DNA from: Propionibacteriaceae bacterium AM104-82
GTDB lineage: Bacteria; Actinomycetota; Actinomycetes; Propionibacteriales; Propionibacteriaceae
Assembly (NCBI GenBank): GCA_027658995.1
Contig: JAQDQK010000018.1
Coordinates: 9,200-73,199 of the forward strand
Direction: 5' to 3'
Length of the DNA: 64,000 nucleotides
Both the position numbers and the translations under genes were made by a program. How positions within the stretch are numbered: the first letter of the stretch is position 1; every line of letters begins with the position of its first letter. This document shows, in pieces, positions 43,918-51,823 of the stretch. The notes under the pieces are model-generated. The model ran no database searches. It was not told where the DNA came from and saw only the letters and a program-made list of their open reading frames with translations.

Positions 43918-44498
43918 GCGCCGACGTGAGGACGGTCACGGCCGAGGACCTCGCCGCCCTACGCTGCCTCTGGCCAGCCCACGACGTGTGGGACGGACAC
44001 GCGGCCAGGGCGGCGACGGGGGAGGTGTCCTTCCTCGCAGCATGGCTCGGTGGCGAGCCCGTCGGCGTGGCGCTGGTCCAGTGGAAGGGGTGCGCCGGGA
44101 CGGCCGCGCGATCGGCGCTTCCCGACGCCGTCGAGATCAACCACCTGCACGTGCGCGACTCTCACCGCGGCCAGGGGATCGGAACCGGGCTGATCGGACA
44201 CGCCGAGCGGTTGGCTTCTTCGCGTGGTGTCGCACGGGTGGTGCTCGCCGTCGAGGACGACAACGACGCCGCCCGCGGCCTGTATCTGCGGCTCGGTTAC
44301 CGTCCGACAGGCCTCTTTGACGAGTGCGTCTACAGCTATCGCGACGACCACGGCGTCGAACGCTGGGCGAGCGAGCGCTCCGAGTCGCTGATCAAGGATC
44401 TGGGCTCCGTCTCTTCCCCCGATTCAGGGGGTCGCGCGGGGGTCGGCAATGGCTACCCTGGTACCACCATGACCGGTCGGAGGAATCAAGAGCCGTGA
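43914..44498 (+). CDS. GNAT-family N-acetyltransferase
   Basis: A 194-residue protein. The acetyl-CoA binding motif A is visible in INHLHVRDSHRGQGIGTGLIGHAER, followed by VVLAVEDDNDAARGLYLRLGYRPTG. The GTG start overlaps the response regulator stop. After the normal GNAT end (about residue 148) there is a 45-residue polar extension whose DNA looks intergenic (it includes TACCCT at 44455, a possible -10). The substrate is unknown. Confidence 0.85.
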   Translation: MSADVRTVTAEDLAALRCLWPAHDVWDGHAARAATGEVSFLAAWLGGEPVGVALVQWKGCAGTAARSALPDAVEINHLHVRDSHRGQGIGTGLIGHAERLASSRGVARVVLAVEDDNDAARGLYLRLGYRPTGLFDECVYSYRDDHGVERWASERSESLIKDLGSVSSPDSGGRAGVGNGYPGTTMTGRRNQEP

Positions 44499-45406
44499 CG
44501 ACGAAGGTTTCGGGACGCGACGTGTCCAGCCTGCCCGGCTACCGCGACGGGAGACTCCACTCCATCGCGGGACGGCCCCTGACGCTCTTCACCGACTTCG
44601 ACGTCGCCGCCTACACGCGCGACGCGCGCGGAAGGCTCACCGTCGCCAAGGCGAAGGTCGCGGGCATCGAGGGCGACGTCCGTGACGACCTCGCATTCCT
44701 GTGGCGGATCGACAGCGCCGCCCTCTCCGAGACCCGCGCCCTGCTCGCCAGTTGGACGGGCAACGAGGGGCGCATCACCGCCTTCGTCGCGACCTGGGCC
44801 TATGAGCGGCTGTGGCTCGCCTACGGCGTCCGCGACCTGCTCACGGCACACGGGGAGACCCTCCCCGAGCCGTTCGAACGAGCAAGGCCGAGCGTCAGGG
44901 CGCGTGCCTGGTACGACGAACGCGTCCTACCGATCGTGGTGCCTGTGTGGACCGCGCTGGTCGGCGAGTCGGTCGCGGCGGGCCAGATGGCAAGGCTCGC
45001 CGTCCAGGAGGCCGCCATGCAGGCCGCCTACCGCGCGCTGCTGCCCCGCCTGAGCGGCGAGGCGCACCGAGTGCTGCAGGAGGTCGTCGAGCGACGCGAC
45101 CAGATCGTCCGGTTCTTCCGGATGGAGGCCTCCGCGCGGATCACCCGGTCGCCGCAGGAGGCGCGGATGGCGCGCTGGCACCTGCAGTCGCGATGGCGTC
45201 CGTTCCGCGTCGTCGGCGTGGCCGACCCCGACGAGGACCGCGCGCTCGCGTCGATCTTCCGCACCCCTGAGGATCAGAGGATGCTCGAGTCGGCCGACGC
45301 CGACCTTCGGCGCCTCCTGAAGGAGCGCCCTACGCCGTTCTGGGGAGCGCCCTCCCCGACCCCTGGATTCCTGGCGAGAAAGGAACGCCATGGCGTTCGA
45401 CCTTGA
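44495..45406 (+). CDS. Ferritin-like-fold paralogue lacking metal ligands
   Basis: A 303-residue helical protein not assigned to a named family. It aligns by eye with the next gene: AFVATWAYERLWLAYGVRDLL matches GFMTTWNREEFWHGEALSAVL, and EAAMQAAYRALL matches NELSAVAAYRRM, then VVERRDQIVRFFRMEA matches RIAKQETRHVAFYTTQ. Both ExxH metal motifs are lost (E-F-W-H becomes R-L-W-L; E-T-R-H becomes R-D-Q-I). It is likely a pseudoenzyme partner of the diiron protein. The GTG start overlaps the GNAT stop (GTGA) with GGAGG 12 bases upstream; the end overlaps the next gene by 17 bp. Confidence 0.72.
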   Translation: MTTKVSGRDVSSLPGYRDGRLHSIAGRPLTLFTDFDVAAYTRDARGRLTVAKAKVAGIEGDVRDDLAFLWRIDSAALSETRALLASWTGNEGRITAFVATWAYERLWLAYGVRDLLTAHGETLPEPFERARPSVRARAWYDERVLPIVVPVWTALVGESVAAGQMARLAVQEAAMQAAYRALLPRLSGEAHRVLQEVVERRDQIVRFFRMEASARITRSPQEARMARWHLQSRWRPFRVVGVADPDEDRALASIFRTPEDQRMLESADADLRRLLKERPTPFWGAPSPTPGFLARKERHGVRP

Positions 45407-46178
45407 GAAGTACGCCGAGACGTCCGACCGCGTCCGCTGGGAGGACCTGGACCTCGACATCTTCGACGACCAACCCCTCGACCAGGAGACCCTCCGGTCG
45501 CTGAGGTACATGTGCGACGTCGAATACCACACGTCGTGCTACCTGCGGGACCTGCTCGTCACCAGGTCGCACCGCGAGGACGAGGCACGCGGCTTCATGA
45601 CGACGTGGAACCGTGAGGAGTTCTGGCACGGCGAGGCGCTGTCGGCGGTGTTGAAGAAGCACGGCATCGTCGTCGACTACGACGAACTGAAGGCGAAGCG
45701 GATCAAGCTCGGCTGGCAGTTGGCGATGGGCCCGGTGAAGCAGGCGACCGGGTCGAACCTCGTCGGGGACGACTTCATCGCCGTCCACATGACGTGGGGT
45801 GCTGCCAACGAGTTGTCGGCCGTGGCGGCCTACCGGCGGATGGCGGACATGCAGCACCACCCCGTCCTGTCGCCGCTGCTTGAGCGGATCGCCAAGCAGG
45901 AGACGAGGCACGTCGCGTTCTACACGACGCAGGCGCGGGCCAAGCTGGAGAACTCGACGAGGGCGCAGAAGCTCGTCCGGTTCGTGATGACGAAGGTGTG
46001 GAACCCTGTCGGCTCGGGGATCATGGATGACGGCGAGATCAAGCACGTGATGCGCCACCTGTTCGAGGACCACGGCGAGGAGTTGGACAAGCTCGACCAG
46101 CGGGTCCAGAAGTTCCCCGGCCTTGAGGGCATCACGATCTTCCGGTCGGCGTTCGAGAAGATCGGCGTCCGCCTCTAG
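45390..46178 (+). CDS. Ferritin-like diiron protein (acyl-ACP-desaturase-like)
   Basis: A 262-residue four-helix-bundle protein with the diiron pattern: a Glu in the helix VEYHTSCYLRDLL, ExxH in REEFWHGEAL, a Glu in AANELSAVAAYRRM, and ExxH in KQETRHVAFY. This is the desaturase/ferritin-like arrangement of an O2-activating carboxylate-bridged site. It is soluble, with no membrane helix. Its start, with GAAAGGA upstream, lies within the end of the preceding paralogue. It is last in the run beginning with the two-component system. The substrate may be an acyl-ACP, but this is not shown. Confidence 0.82.
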   Translation: MAFDLEKYAETSDRVRWEDLDLDIFDDQPLDQETLRSLRYMCDVEYHTSCYLRDLLVTRSHREDEARGFMTTWNREEFWHGEALSAVLKKHGIVVDYDELKAKRIKLGWQLAMGPVKQATGSNLVGDDFIAVHMTWGAANELSAVAAYRRMADMQHHPVLSPLLERIAKQETRHVAFYTTQARAKLENSTRAQKLVRFVMTKVWNPVGSGIMDDGEIKHVMRHLFEDHGEELDKLDQRVQKFPGLEGITIFRSAFEKIGVRL

Positions 46179-46238
46179 GTGTCCTGACCTGCTCGCTTGA
46201 GTGGCAAACGTTGGGCCGAGTCGGCCGGATGGCGCCGG

Positions 46239-47065
46239 TCAACTCTCGGCATGAAATCCCGGCTGACCCGCATAGTCCCGCTCGCGTTGATCGAGGACCA
46301 TGCGGATCTGGTCGGCGGCGCCTTCGCCGAGGACCAGTCGCAGGGGCCCTTCCTCCGCGTTCACGTGGGCAAGGATCGCCTCGGCTATGGCCTCCGGAGA
46401 CGAGCCGCCTCCTGTGGCCCCCGGCTCGCTCGGCCACGGCACGACGGAGGTTCCGAAGAGCCGCTGGCGTAACTCGTCGTAGTCGGGAAGTGGGGCACTG
46501 AACTGCATCCCCGAGTCGCCCACTGGGTATCCATGGCGCCGATCTCGACGAGGGTTGCTCGCACGCCCATCGACCTGACCTCGCCTGCCAGGGACTCGGT
46601 GAAGGCCTCAAGACCCCACTTTGCGGCGTTGTAGAGACCCAGCATCGCCATGGCGCCTACCCCGCCGGTCGAGGAGATCTGGACGATGTGGCCGCTGCCC
46701 TGAGCGCGCATCAGCGGGAGCACAGCCTGTGTGAGCCACAAGGGCCCCAAGAGGTCGACGTCAAGGATCGCCCTCGCCTGCTCCTCGCTGACCTCCTCGA
46801 CGGCGCCAACGAGGCCGTAGCCCGCGTTGTTCACCAGGACGTCGAGACTGCCTGCGGCCTCGTGAGCTTCCTCGACGGCTCGCCGGCACTCACCCCGGTC
46901 GGCCGGGTCCAGGCGCAACACGGTCAGCGACGGGTGCTGCACAGGCAGCCCACCTTGGCGGCTCGTGGCCACGACACGATGGCCTGCGGCCAGCACCCGC
47001 TGAGTCAATGCAAGGCCGAGACCACTGCCTGCGCCGGTGATGAGCCAGGTGTTCGCTGTCCTCAT
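46239..47065 (-). pseudogene. Short-chain dehydrogenase/reductase, frameshifted
   Basis: From ATG 47065 the first frame gives a normal classical SDR: TWLITGAGSGLGLALTQ (cofactor loop), VLVNNAGYG, the active-site Ser region ISSTGGVGAM and YNAAKWGLEAF (YxxxK). It reads to EIGAMDTQ, after which a missing base at about 46520-46530 moves the rest to another frame (MQFSAPLPDYDELRQRLFG to the end at 46239). Catalytic residues are all before the break, so a truncated enzyme might still fold in part. It is divergent from a TetR gene that is also broken. Confidence 0.82.
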
Positions 47066-47082
47066 GGCCTCATTCAACCACC

Positions 47083-47105
47083 AAACGAGACGCATCGTCT
47101 CGTTT
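47083..47105. promoter_or_regulatory. TetR operator, perfect palindrome
   Basis: Arms AAACGAGACG and CGTCTCGTTT around CAT (10-bp perfect arms, 3-base spacer) sit between the divergent SDR and TetR genes, as expected for a self-regulating TetR repressor. Confidence 0.75.
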
Positions 47106-47106
47106 C

Positions 47107-47112
47107 TATACT
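47107..47112 (+). promoter_or_regulatory. -10 element of TetR gene; probable leaderless transcript
   Basis: TATACT matches the -10 consensus at five of six bases and ends six bases before ATG 47119, so transcription would start at or next to the start codon. It abuts the operator. Confidence 0.5.
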
Positions 47113-47118
47113 GAGGGC

Positions 47119-47645
47119 ATGGCCCGCCCTACTACCGCCGCGCGCGTGTTCGCGGCCGTCCTGCATCTCGCCGAGCGTGGCGGGCCGAACTCCCTGACCA
47201 TGCAAGGCATCGCCGCCGAACCGGTGTCGGCAAGCAGACGCTCTACCGCACCTGGCCCTCGATCCATGCACTCCTGTTCGACGCCCTGGCAGCGGAATCG
47301 GCTGCGGCTGAACCCCTCGTCAGCCACCCGGACCTGTTTGAGGCCATGAAGGCAACCAGGACCGAACTCGCGTCAGAGCCGCGGGCCTCATTGCTGCGGA
47401 TGTTGGCCGCTGCGATCCAGAGCGACGAGGCGATCGCCCATCAGTTCCACACCGCGCTGTTTCAGCCCCAGCGGCAGCAGTTCGCCCACCTGGTCGCTGC
47501 AGACGGCTTCGCCAATCCAGAACACGCCACAGAGCTACTTCTAGCCCCTCTCCTCACCCGATGGTTCCTCCGGCTGCCGCCTCTCAGTGACGGCGAACTG
47601 GCGGACCACATCCAAACCGTGCGACGCCTTGAGCAGCCAGATTGA
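47119..47645 (+). pseudogene. TetR-family regulator, frameshifted
   Basis: The first frame begins ARVFAAVLHLAERGGPNSLTMQGIAAE, a typical TetR DNA-binding domain. At 47220/47221 one base appears to be missing: reading GCC instead of CC there restores AGVGKQTLYRTWPSIHALLFDALAAE and joins in frame with MKATRTELASEPRASLLRMLAAAI through to the stop at 47645. As given, the protein would lose its recognition helix. The operator upstream is intact. Confidence 0.82.
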
Positions 47646-47697
47646 TCAACGTGTCTGGTCCCGCTGCCCCTGGGTCAGGCGTCGTGGCTGAGGCGCG

Positions 47698-48381
47698 CTA
47701 CGCGGCCGGGCGACCGACGGAGACCAGGCCAGGGAGCGCGTCCATCGAGTCGAAGACGGCCGCCGCGCCGAGTGCCGTCAGCTCGTCGGGGGAGAGGTAG
47801 GTCGGTTCCCCGGGGGCGTAGCCGAACACGGTCGCACCCGCCGCGACACCGGCGCGCACGCCGGACGACGAGTCCTCGACGACCGCCGTCGTCGTCGGGT
47901 CGATCCCCATCGCCGAGGCCGCAGCCAGGTACACGTCGGGCGCAGGCTTGGAGCGCGGCAGTTCCATGCCGCTGAAGACGCGGTCGCCGAAGACGTCGGT
48001 CAGCCCCGCCATCGCCAACTGCATGTCGATCTTGCCGCGGTCCGCCCCGGACACGCACGCCACCGGGAGGCGTTCCGCGATGCTCCTGACGGCGTCGACG
48101 GCGCCCGCGACGGGCTCCAGCCGGGCGACCAGGGCGGCGTTGCGTCGCTCCCGGAAGCCGAGGATCCAGTCATGGTCGATGCGGTAACCCGTGTGCTCGT
48201 GGATGATCTCCCACTCGTCGATGAACGACTTGCCCACGAAGTGACGGATGCAGTCGTCCTCGGAGATCTCCCAACCGAGTTCGTGCAGCATGTCGCGCAG
48301 CACCGAGTTGGTGATGGGTTCCGAGTTCACCAGGATCCCGTCGCAGTCGAACAGGACGGCCGAAAACCCAGTGATGCTCAT
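47698..48381 (-). CDS. HAD-superfamily sugar-phosphatase / beta-phosphoglucomutase-like
   Basis: A 227-residue HAD hydrolase. Motif I is LFDCDGILVNSEP (a DxD nucleophile pair), motif II VACVSGA, motif III lysine in LPRSKPAPDVYL, and motif IV VVEDSSSGVRAG. The helical cap between motifs I and II is of the phosphoglucomutase/phosphatase subtype I. It is probably a phosphatase for a small sugar phosphate; the substrate is unknown. It is monocistronic. Confidence 0.87.
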   Translation of the reverse strand: MSITGFSAVLFDCDGILVNSEPITNSVLRDMLHELGWEISEDDCIRHFVGKSFIDEWEIIHEHTGYRIDHDWILGFRERRNAALVARLEPVAGAVDAVRSIAERLPVACVSGADRGKIDMQLAMAGLTDVFGDRVFSGMELPRSKPAPDVYLAAASAMGIDPTTTAVVEDSSSGVRAGVAAGATVFGYAPGEPTYLSPDELTALGAAAVFDSMDALPGLVSVGRPAA

Positions 48382-48431
48382 GCCTCAGCACCCTAACCGC
48401 GTCTCGGCGATCCGCCGAAACGAACGTCAGG

Positions 48432-49028
48432 TCAGCCGGTCGGATGCTCGGATGAGGAGGGCCGGTCGATGAGCCGCCTGAGGAGTGCGTCGTGGCCGCC
48501 GTCGAACCTGGTCGCGAAGACTGCGGCCGTCTCGGCGTCGTGCAGTCGCGCGAACGTCACATCGTCAAGGTCTTCGTCGTAGGCGTCGGCAGCGTGCAGC
48601 CAGACCCACAGCTCGCCACCATCGACGCGCCGCAGTTCGCCGGCCCCGCGCATGATCTGCAACGCGCGCACGATGCGGTCGACATAGTCGACGCGCAGCG
48701 CCTCGTACGCGGGCGGGTAGTCATCGTCTCCGTCGTCGCGGGGGAGGGACTCGACGAGTTCCCAGATCGCGCTCGTGACACGACCGGGCGGGGTGTCGGT
48801 CGGGTCTTCGGCGCTCAGCGGCCACTCGGAGGGCAACCAGGCGATCTCCCCAGAGTCGTCGAGCTCGGCGAGCCACTGGGTGTCGGCACCGGCGATGAAG
48901 AAGCCCGTGAGGTCCTCGACGAGCCCGCACGCGACGAGGGCCAGCGTGGGTTCGGCCGAGCGCAGTTGCGTGACGCCCGCACGGAGGGTGGTGAGGATGG
49001 CATCGTCGAGGCGGGTGAAGTCGGTCAC
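48432..49028 (-). CDS. DUF4303-like protein
   Basis: A 198-residue soluble protein. The N-terminal helix plus strand (LDDAILTTLRAGVTQLRSAEPTLALVACGL) and the acidic middle (PRDDGDDDYPPAYEAL) resemble DUF4303 proteins, often immunity or effector-associated, but I am not certain. I take GTG 49028 as the start, where family similarity begins; longer in-frame starts up to 49121 are possible. There is no partner gene. Confidence 0.6.
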   Translation of the reverse strand: MTDFTRLDDAILTTLRAGVTQLRSAEPTLALVACGLVEDLTGFFIAGADTQWLAELDDSGEIAWLPSEWPLSAEDPTDTPPGRVTSAIWELVESLPRDDGDDDYPPAYEALRVDYVDRIVRALQIMRGAGELRRVDGGELWVWLHAADAYDEDLDDVTFARLHDAETAAVFATRFDGGHDALLRRLIDRPSSSEHPTG

Positions 49029-49250
49029 ACCGCAAAGGTAGGCGACGAGGTGTGCACCGGTCGGTCTGGAGAGCCCCCGGGTCGCTGTGGGTTTCGGGGA
49101 CCCAGTTCGAAGGGCGATCAACGCCCAGGTTTGTTGGGTCCGACGTCGTGCCCCGAGCGTGCCGCGGGAGGGACGGGCGGCTATCTGCGGGAGGGGGTAG
49201 TGTGCTCGGAATCATTGACGTCAGGTGAAGAGGCCAGAAAGGCGTGATCC

Positions 49251-50288
49251 GTGACGACCCGTCCCAGCCCGGAGGATGAGCGGCTCGCGCCGATCGGGCG
49301 GCCCCGCTCCCGCGACGTCAACGCGGCCGGGCACCGTCGGCTCCTGATGCAGGTCGCCAAGGCCTTCCACATCGAGGGCAAGTCCAAGATCCAGGTCGCC
49401 GACGAACTCGGCATCTCCCGGTTCAAGGTCGCCCGCTATCTCGACGAGGCCCGCGAACTGGGGATCGTCTCCATCACCGTCAACAGCGACCTGCCGCTGC
49501 CGGAACTGTCCGAGCGGCTCGCCGAACACCTCGGGCTGCGTCGCGCCCGGGTCGTCGAGGTCTACGGCGAGATCGAGAACGTGCGGGCCGCCGTCGGGCG
49601 CGCCACCGGCACGGTCCTGCAGGAGCAACTCGACGACGGTGAGGTCCTCGGCATCGGATGGGGTCGCACCCTCAACACCATGTTCGACGACCTCGAGCAT
49701 CTGCCGCTCGTCGAGATCGTCCAGCTTTCGGGCAAGTTCGGCGGCGACGTCAACAACTCCGCTGCGACCCTCACCCGCCGCACCATGGCGCTGACGGGAG
49801 GCGCGGCGCGGGTGATCCGGGCGCCCTTCTTCATCGACGACGCGCGCCAGGCCGTCGCGGTGCGCAGGCACCCGAACGTCGCCTCGGTCGTTGCCGACTT
49901 CGACCGCCTCACCACCGCCGTCGTCGGGATCGGTGCCGTCGTGCCGACCCCCATCTCGATCGCCTACTCCGCCGTGCCCGACCGGGTCATCGAGCGCGTC
50001 GTCCGGTCCGGCGCCGTCGGCGAGGTGCAAGGCTCGCTGTTCGCCGCCGACGGGCACACCGTCGACACGAACCTGTGGCGTCACACCGTCAACATCACCC
50101 CTCGCCAGTTGGCCAGGATCGGACGGGTGATCGCGGCCGCTGCCGACCCGTTGAAGGCGCAGGCCGTCAGGTCGGTGTGCCGCTCCGGGATCCTGACGGA
50201 CCTGGTCGTCGACGTCGAACTCGCCTCCGCGCTGCTCGACCTCCCGCCCGTGACCGCATTCCACCACTCGGAGCGCGCCGGCGACTGA
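49251..50288 (+). CDS. SorC-family sugar-binding transcriptional regulator
   Basis: A 345-residue regulator. The N-terminal helix-turn-helix is KSKIQVADELGISRFKVARYLDEARELG (about residues 43-70). The rest is the SorC/DeoR-type phosphosugar sensor (GIGWGRTLNTMFDDL, then VRVIR, TTAVVGIGAV and the C-terminal RSVCRSGILTDLVVDVELASALL). It starts at GTG 49251. It lies directly before the 80-bp palindromic element and the transporter operon, which it probably controls in response to a phosphorylated polyol or sugar (inference). Confidence 0.92.
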   Translation: MTTRPSPEDERLAPIGRPRSRDVNAAGHRRLLMQVAKAFHIEGKSKIQVADELGISRFKVARYLDEARELGIVSITVNSDLPLPELSERLAEHLGLRRARVVEVYGEIENVRAAVGRATGTVLQEQLDDGEVLGIGWGRTLNTMFDDLEHLPLVEIVQLSGKFGGDVNNSAATLTRRTMALTGGAARVIRAPFFIDDARQAVAVRRHPNVASVVADFDRLTTAVVGIGAVVPTPISIAYSAVPDRVIERVVRSGAVGEVQGSLFAADGHTVDTNLWRHTVNITPRQLARIGRVIAAAADPLKAQAVRSVCRSGILTDLVVDVELASALLDLPPVTAFHHSERAGD

Positions 50289-50340
50289 ACCGCGTGCCGG
50301 ACCCCTCCTGCGGTCCGGGTGAGCCGTCGCGGGCCCGAAC

Positions 50341-50420
50341 TTGAGCATGTTTGGTAACTCGATGCGGATTTGATCGTGCATATGTGCCGCGAACGGCAAC
50401 GAGCAACCAAACATGCTCAA
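50341..50420 (+). repeat. 80-bp palindromic element, copy A
   Basis: Begins TTGAGCATGTTTGGT and ends with its exact reverse complement ACCAAACATGCTCAA (15-bp perfect terminal arms). The centre includes TGATCGTGCA. A second 80-bp copy lies at 58568-58647 in the opposite orientation; the two match at about 65 of 80 positions without gaps. It could be a SorC operator or a dispersed palindromic repeat. No target-site duplication is visible. Confidence 0.85.
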
Positions 50421-50464
50421 CACAGACCCTCACCGAGCGCCCTTCCCCGTTACCAATTAGTTAT

Positions 50465-50478
50465 TGCTCAGATGAGCA
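50465..50478. promoter_or_regulatory. Short palindrome sharing the element core
   Basis: TGCTCA-GA-TGAGCA: the hexamers are the same TGAGCA core that ends the 80-bp elements. It sits just after the AT-rich patch, the likely promoter region, which would suit an additional operator half-site. Confidence 0.5.
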
Positions 50479-50588
50479 GCAAGCGCAACTAGCCAATGAG
50501 GAGGCCTCCGATCGACGCGTACTGTCGTCGAACGTCGGGCAGGACGAACTGCCCCATTCATCAAACCGAAGACCAAGGAGGGTCACCC

Positions 50589-50687
50589 GTGTCGGCACCT
50601 CACCAGCTCAGCGGACGTCGGGGCCACGTGCCCGCGCACGCCGGGTCGCCGATCTCGACCCTCAAGTGGAGTGGAGCGCTTCAGTGA
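50589..50687 (+). CDS. 32-residue leader ORF coupled to the ATPase gene
   Basis: It starts at GTG 50589, five bases after an excellent ribosome site (AAGGAGGG). It encodes a 32-residue basic peptide rich in His, Gly and Ser, without membrane segment or known motif. Its stop overlaps the GTG of the ABC ATPase gene (GTGA). The ribosome site of the ATPase itself is weak (GGAG, 12 bases upstream), so translation of the ATPase may depend on this small ORF. Confidence 0.5.
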   Translation: MSAPHQLSGRRGHVPAHAGSPISTLKWSGALQ

Positions 50688-51823
50688 GCATCAACATCAA
50701 GATCCGGGACGCCGTCAAGAAGTACGGCGACACCACGATCATCCCGGGCCTCTCGCTGGACATCCAGCCAGGCGAGTTCTTCACCATGCTCGGCCCCTCG
50801 GGCTGCGGCAAGACGACCATGCTGCGCATGATCGCCGGCTTCAACACCATCGAGGGCGGCGACTTCTACTTCAACGAGACCCGCATCAACGACATGGAGC
50901 CGTCGAAGCGCCGCATCGGCATGGTCTTCCAGAACTACGCGATCTTCCCGCACCTCAGCGTCCGCAAGAACGTCGAGTTCGGCCTGCGCAACATGAAGTT
51001 CCCCAAGGACCAGATCCGCGAGAAGGCCGAGGAGTACATCAAGCTCGTCCAGATCGACCGCTGGGCCGACCAGATGCCCGACCGCCTCTCCGGCGGCCAG
51101 CAGCAGCGCGTCGCGCTCGCCCGGGCGCTGGTGACCAACCCCGACGTCCTCCTGATGGACGAGCCCCTGTCGAACCTGGACGCGAAGCTCCGCATCGAGA
51201 TGCGCGACGTGATCCGCCAGATCCAGCGCGAGGTCGGCACCACCACCGTCTACGTCACGCACGACCAGGAGGAGGCGATGGCCGTCTCCGACCGGATCGC
51301 GGTCATGAAGGACGGCATCATCCAGCAACTCGGCACCCCGCCCGAGTTGTACCACCGCCCGAGCAACCTGTTCGTCGCGACCTTCATCGGCCGCTCCAAC
51401 GTGCTTCCCGCCGAGCTCGTCTTCCGTGACGGCGAGGCGATCGTCTCCGTCGCGGGCGGCCAGTTCGTGGTCCCCGGCATCGTCGACGAGCCGGGAGTCG
51501 CGGGCGCCGTCCAGGTCTCCGTCCGACCCGAGCAGTTCGTCCTCGACCGCACCGCCACCACAGGCATCCCCGCAACGGTCGACCACTCGATCTTCCTCGG
51601 CCTCAACACCCATCACGTCCTCAAGCTCAACGACGGCACCACCGTCGAGGTCATCGAGGAGTCGGAGATCGAAGGGCTGCTCGAGCCGGGCACCCAGGTC
51701 TTCCTCGACCTCAAGGTCCGCAAGATCAACGTCTACACCGCCGACGGCGAGCGCAACCTGCTCGGCTGGCCGGGCCAGGCCCAGCGCGCCGTCTCCGAGG
51801 GCGCCGAGGCGGTCGCATCGTGA
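50684..51823 (+). CDS. ABC transporter ATP-binding protein (FbpC/AfuC-like)
   Basis: A 379-residue ATPase. Walker A is GPSGCGKTT, the Q-loop VFQNYAIFPHLS, the signature LSGGQQQRVALARAL, Walker B LLMDEPLSNLD and the H-loop VTHDQEEAM. A C-terminal TOBE domain starts at about residue 250 (LPAELVFRDGEAIVSV). Its GTG overlaps the small ORF stop, and its stop overlaps the permease start (GTGA). It energises the two-lobed permease that follows. Confidence 0.93.
   Translation: MSINIKIRDAVKKYGDTTIIPGLSLDIQPGEFFTMLGPSGCGKTTMLRMIAGFNTIEGGDFYFNETRINDMEPSKRRIGMVFQNYAIFPHLSVRKNVEFGLRNMKFPKDQIREKAEEYIKLVQIDRWADQMPDRLSGGQQQRVALARALVTNPDVLLMDEPLSNLDAKLRIEMRDVIRQIQREVGTTTVYVTHDQEEAMAVSDRIAVMKDGIIQQLGTPPELYHRPSNLFVATFIGRSNVLPAELVFRDGEAIVSVAGGQFVVPGIVDEPGVAGAVQVSVRPEQFVLDRTATTGIPATVDHSIFLGLNTHHVLKLNDGTTVEVIEESEIEGLLEPGTQVFLDLKVRKINVYTADGERNLLGWPGQAQRAVSEGAEAVAS

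Larger units (their letters stand above)
50289..50588. other. Regulatory intergenic region of the transporter module
   Basis: This 300-base stretch between the SorC gene and the small ORF holds the 80-bp element (50341-50420), an AT-rich patch at 50450-50466 that is the best promoter candidate, the short palindrome at 50465 and the ribosome site AAGGAGGG at 50576-50583. No other gene is visible in it. Confidence 0.7.
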
